Shown here piece after piece: positions 61,689-64,000 of a DNA stretch of 64,000 bases. The stretch lies in contig NZ_CP117709.1 of assembly GCF_028622875.1 (NCBI RefSeq), positions 4,405,001-4,469,000 on the forward strand, written 5' to 3'. A program made the position numbers and the translations under genes. The notes under the pieces are model-generated. The model did no database searches, was not told the origin of the DNA, and was given only the letters and a program-made list of their open reading frames with translations. Every line of letters starts with the position of its first letter. Position 1 is the stretch's first letter. This DNA comes from Streptomyces sp. MMBL 11-1 (GTDB lineage: Bacteria > Actinomycetota > Actinomycetes > Streptomycetales > Streptomycetaceae).

Positions 61689-62472
61689 ACCGTGCGGTGG
61701 GGCCGGACGAGGCCAGCAGCTCCAGCTCCGTCGCCAGGTTGTGCCGGGCCCGCGCCTCCCACACGGCCGCGCCGTGCGGGGTACGGAACAGTCTCGGCAG
61801 GTCGAGAAGTTGCCGCAGCACCGCCGCCCGGCCCTCCCGGAACGCCCCGTCCGGGACGAATCCGTACTCCTCCCGGACCCGGGCCGCGTACGCCCCGTAC
61901 TCCTGCGGGTTACCCGCCAGGACCGCGAGGTCGGCGTCGCACAGCGCCTCGCCGTTGCGGTCGCCTTCGGCCGGGTCGTGCGTGAGGGTCAGGCGGACCA
62001 GCCGGGCGACCTCCGCCACCACCGCCTCCGGCACCCCTGCCTCGGGCAGCGCCCGCTCGGCGAGGGCGGCGCTGCGCTCCTCGTTCTCCGTCCGGTCGGG
62101 CCGGTACACCGCGTCGTGGAACCAGGCGGCGAGGCGTACGGCGTGCACATCGGCGGCGTGCCCGGCCAGGGTGTCGATGCCGTCCAGGACGGCGGCCAGG
62201 TGGGCGGTCGTGTGGTAACGGCGCTGCGGCTCGGCCCAGCGGGCGAGGAGATTCTCGGCGTACGGCAGCGGATCGGGGCCGTCCGCCCCGGCGCGCGCGG
62301 CGAGCAGCGTGTCGTGCCACCGGTCGCGGAGGCCGGCATCGCGCTCCGCGTCGTCGCGGGGGCCGGCATCGAGGAGACCCGCGTCGTCGCGGGGGCCGTG
62401 GTCGTCAGGGGCGGCGCCGTGGAGGTCGGCGTCGAGGGAGGGGGAGCCGTGCGGGCGGGGGCTGTCCGTCAT
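61687..62472 (-). CDS. HD-domain protein (putative metal-dependent phosphohydrolase)
   Basis: 261 aa. An Asp-rich, repetitive N-terminus (DDAGLLDAGPRDDAERDAG) precedes the domain. Metal ligands: RRYHTTAHL, WFHDAVYRPD (HD pair) and a late Asp in CDADLAVLAG. The family includes small HD proteins acting on nucleotides. Substrate unknown. Upstream 15-bp repeats separate it from the divergent pxpA. Confidence 0.85.
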   Translation of the reverse strand: MTDSPRPHGSPSLDADLHGAAPDDHGPRDDAGLLDAGPRDDAERDAGLRDRWHDTLLAARAGADGPDPLPYAENLLARWAEPQRRYHTTAHLAAVLDGIDTLAGHAADVHAVRLAAWFHDAVYRPDRTENEERSAALAERALPEAGVPEAVVAEVARLVRLTLTHDPAEGDRNGEALCDADLAVLAGNPQEYGAYAARVREEYGFVPDGAFREGRAAVLRQLLDLPRLFRTPHGAAVWEARARHNLATELELLASSGPTAR

Positions 62473-62483
62473 GGGACGACTCT

Positions 62484-62588
62484 AGGACCGGCGGCTCCAG
62501 GGCGGACGGCTCCGGGACCGGCGGCTCCGGGACCGGCGGCTCCAGGGCGGACGGCTTAGGGACCGGCGGCTCCAGGGCGGGCGGCTCG
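62484..62588. repeat. 15-bp tandem repeats, seven units
   Basis: Units GGGACCGGCGGCTCC and AGGGCGGACGGCTCC alternate without spacers in the divergent gap between the HD gene and pxpA. Could modulate either promoter. Confidence 0.85.
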
Positions 62589-62655
62589 ACGTGGGGCCCG
62601 TCCGGCCCCCGGACCGCCCCTTGTCGCCCCGCTGGACTGTCATTACCGTGCGCCC

Positions 62656-63411
62656 GTGATGATGGATCTGAACGCGGACCTCGGCGAGGGCTTCGGCAAC
62701 TGGACCCTGACCGACGACGACGCGCTCCTCGCGTGTGTCACCAGCGCCAACGTGGCCTGCGGCTTCCACGCGGGCGACGCCTCCGTCATGCGGCGGGTCT
62801 GCGACGCGGCGGCGGCCGGCGGGGTACGGATCGGGGCGCAGGTCTCCTACCGGGACCTGGCCGGGTTCGGGCGCCGTTCGATGGACGTGCCCCCCGCCGA
62901 GCTGACCGCCGAGATCGCCTACCAGATAGGCGCGCTGCGGGTCTTCGCGGAGGCCGCCGGGTCCGCCGTCTCGTACGTCAAGCCGCACGGCGCGCTCTAC
63001 AACCGGGCGGTCTGGGACGACGAGCAGGCCGCCGCCGTCGTCGCGGGCGTCCGGCTCGCGGGCGGCAGCCCGGCCGTGCTCGGGCTGCCCGGATCGCGCC
63101 TGCTCGCCCATGCCGCCGATGCCGGGCTGCGCGCCGTGGAGGAGGCCTTCGCCGACCGCGCGTACACCCCGCGGGGCACTCTCGTCCCGCGCGGTGAGCC
63201 GGGCGCGGTGGTGCACGACCCGGACGACGTCGTACGCCGGAGCGTCGGCATGGCCGTCGAGCGGGCGGTGACCGGGGCGGACGGCAGCCGGATCCCCGTC
63301 TCGGCGCGCTCGCTCTGCGTCCACGGGGACACCCCGGGCGCTGCGGCCCTCGCCCGTCGGGTGCGGGCCGCGCTGGAGGAAGCGGGCGTCGAGGTACGGG
63401 CGTTCGCGTGA
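62656..63411 (+). CDS. pxpA: 5-oxoprolinase subunit A (LamB/YcsF)
   Basis: 251 aa; start GTG 62656 or either of the two ATGs that follow. Family pattern DLNADLGEGFGNW, NVACGFHAGD, YVKPHGALYN, DRAYTPRGTLVPR and CVHGDTPGA. With PxpB and PxpC it hydrolyses 5-oxoproline to glutamate using ATP. Stop overlaps the next start (GTGA), so pxpB follows directly. Confidence 0.93.
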   Translation: MMMDLNADLGEGFGNWTLTDDDALLACVTSANVACGFHAGDASVMRRVCDAAAAGGVRIGAQVSYRDLAGFGRRSMDVPPAELTAEIAYQIGALRVFAEAAGSAVSYVKPHGALYNRAVWDDEQAAAVVAGVRLAGGSPAVLGLPGSRLLAHAADAGLRAVEEAFADRAYTPRGTLVPRGEPGAVVHDPDDVVRRSVGMAVERAVTGADGSRIPVSARSLCVHGDTPGAAALARRVRAALEEAGVEVRAFA

Positions 63412-64000
63412 GCGCCCGCGAGGTCGGCCCCGGCCCCGGCCCCGGCCCCGTGCGCGTGCTTCCGGGGGAGGCGCGCGTCCTTCCCGCCGGGCCGCACGCG
63501 CTGCTCGTCGAGCTGGCCGACGGCGAGCACGCCGAGGCCTTCCACGCCGAGCTGCTCCGCCGCCGCGAGCGCGGTGAGCTGCCCGCCGTACGAGAGATCG
63601 TCCCGGCCGCCCGCACGGTGCTGCTCGACGGGATCGCGGAGAGCGGGCCCGGGGCCCGGGCCCGGTTCGCCCGCGACCTCGCCTCGTGGCGGGTGGGGCC
63701 GCCGCGGCGCGAAGACCACAATGTGGTGGAGATCCCCGTCGTCTACGACGGGCCCGACCTCGACGAGGTCGCCGCGCTCTGGGGCGTCGAGGCCGGGGAG
63801 GTGGCCGCCCTGCACTCCCGTACCGCGTTCCGGGTGGCGTTCTGCGGGTTCGCCCCCGGGTTCGGCTATCTCACGGGGCTGCCCGAACGGTTGCATGTGC
63901 CCCGGCGCACCACCCCTCGCACCCGGGTTCCGGCCGGGGCGGTGGCCCTTGCCGGGCCCTACACCGGGGTGTACCCGCGCGCCTCGCCCGGCGGCTGGCA
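63408..64000 (+). CDS. pxpB: 5-oxoprolinase subunit B, truncated by window end
   Basis: The first 197 codons are visible. A Gly/Pro run (GPGPGPGPV) follows the GTG start. Then come ALLVELADGEHAEAFHAELL, IVPAARTVLLDGI, the KipI-type core VVEIPVVYDGPDLDEVA, and FRVAFCGFAPGFGYLTGLP with PRRTTPRTRVPAGAVALAG. The gene runs past base 64000, and pxpC is expected beyond (or fused to it). Confidence 0.9.
   Translation, partial: MSAREVGPGPGPGPVRVLPGEARVLPAGPHALLVELADGEHAEAFHAELLRRRERGELPAVREIVPAARTVLLDGIAESGPGARARFARDLASWRVGPPRREDHNVVEIPVVYDGPDLDEVAALWGVEAGEVAALHSRTAFRVAFCGFAPGFGYLTGLPERLHVPRRTTPRTRVPAGAVALAGPYTGVYPRASPGGW

Overview
This window is high-GC actinobacterial chromosome and almost certainly Streptomyces. 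Third codon positions are strongly GC-biased, GTG and TTG starts are common, and many gene pairs overlap at ATGA or GTGA. The content is typical of the genus: thrC / MoaD-like / cold-shock gene / lone CIRCE-controlled groEL, otsA/otsB with a glucosyl-3-phosphoglycerate synthase, XRE-DUF397 pairs, PASTA-less receptor Ser/Thr kinases, SigE-family ECF factors and LacI-controlled sugar ABC operons.

Layout. (1) 272-6472 is an accessory cluster. It holds a beta-trefoil/FG-GAP protein, a small beta-rich protein, an ETX/MTX2 (aerolysin-like) beta-pore-forming protein, a small acidic companion, and a six-repeat NHL propeller with a C-terminal beta-trefoil. It ends at a degenerate 3' half of a tRNA-Thr(CGU) gene (7015-7059) followed by a perfect terminator, which looks like an attachment-site scar. 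(2) 7125-16128 carries an orphan NarL-type response regulator, a receptor Ser/Thr kinase, an ABC-2 exporter with a YtrA-type GntR regulator, and the trehalose/glucosylglycerate genes otsB, otsA and gpgS. (3) 16257-20831 carries a SAM-I riboswitch upstream of thrC, a MoaD-like carrier, a cold-shock protein, and groEL behind two CIRCE operators. (4) 21033-27680 carries an ABC exporter, a winged-helix gene overlapping a Uma2 remnant, an ECF sigma factor with a membrane partner, and a PIG-V-like mannosyltransferase. (5) 27709-31255 carries an NB-ARC/TPR (NLR-like) protein coupled by a GTGA overlap to a small helical protein. Both carry the same short RVxQ-DQHIT motif, which is the layout of amyloid-signalling effector/NLR pairs. 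DUF6879 genes lie upstream. (6) 31383-40347 carries a TetR/oxidoreductase pair, a membrane protein, a second receptor Ser/Thr kinase, an XRE regulator with two tandem DUF397 genes, tandem paralogues of unknown function, and a DoxX-like protein. (7) 41468-50880 looks like a beta-1,3-glucan utilisation regulon: secreted GH81 glucanase, solute-binding lipoprotein, two permeases, GH1 beta-glucosidase and a LacI regulator, with matching TGAGAGCGCTCTCA-type operators. (8) 51151-64000 carries small conserved Streptomyces genes, a Uma2 protein, a 162-bp MITE fused to the 5' side of an NADP oxidoreductase gene, murR-murQ-PTS IIBC for N-acetylmuramate recycling, a DUF4031 pair, an MFS exporter, a PQQ-propeller lipoprotein, an HD protein, and the start of a pxpAB 5-oxoprolinase operon cut by the window end.

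The strongest leads are the NLR/effector pair at 27709-30299, the pore-former/lectin/propeller cluster at 272-6472 together with the tRNA-Thr scar beside it, the orphan DasR-type operator at 40794-40809, and the MITE that sits directly before a start codon. All functions are read from sequence and from remembered family features. No database search was run.
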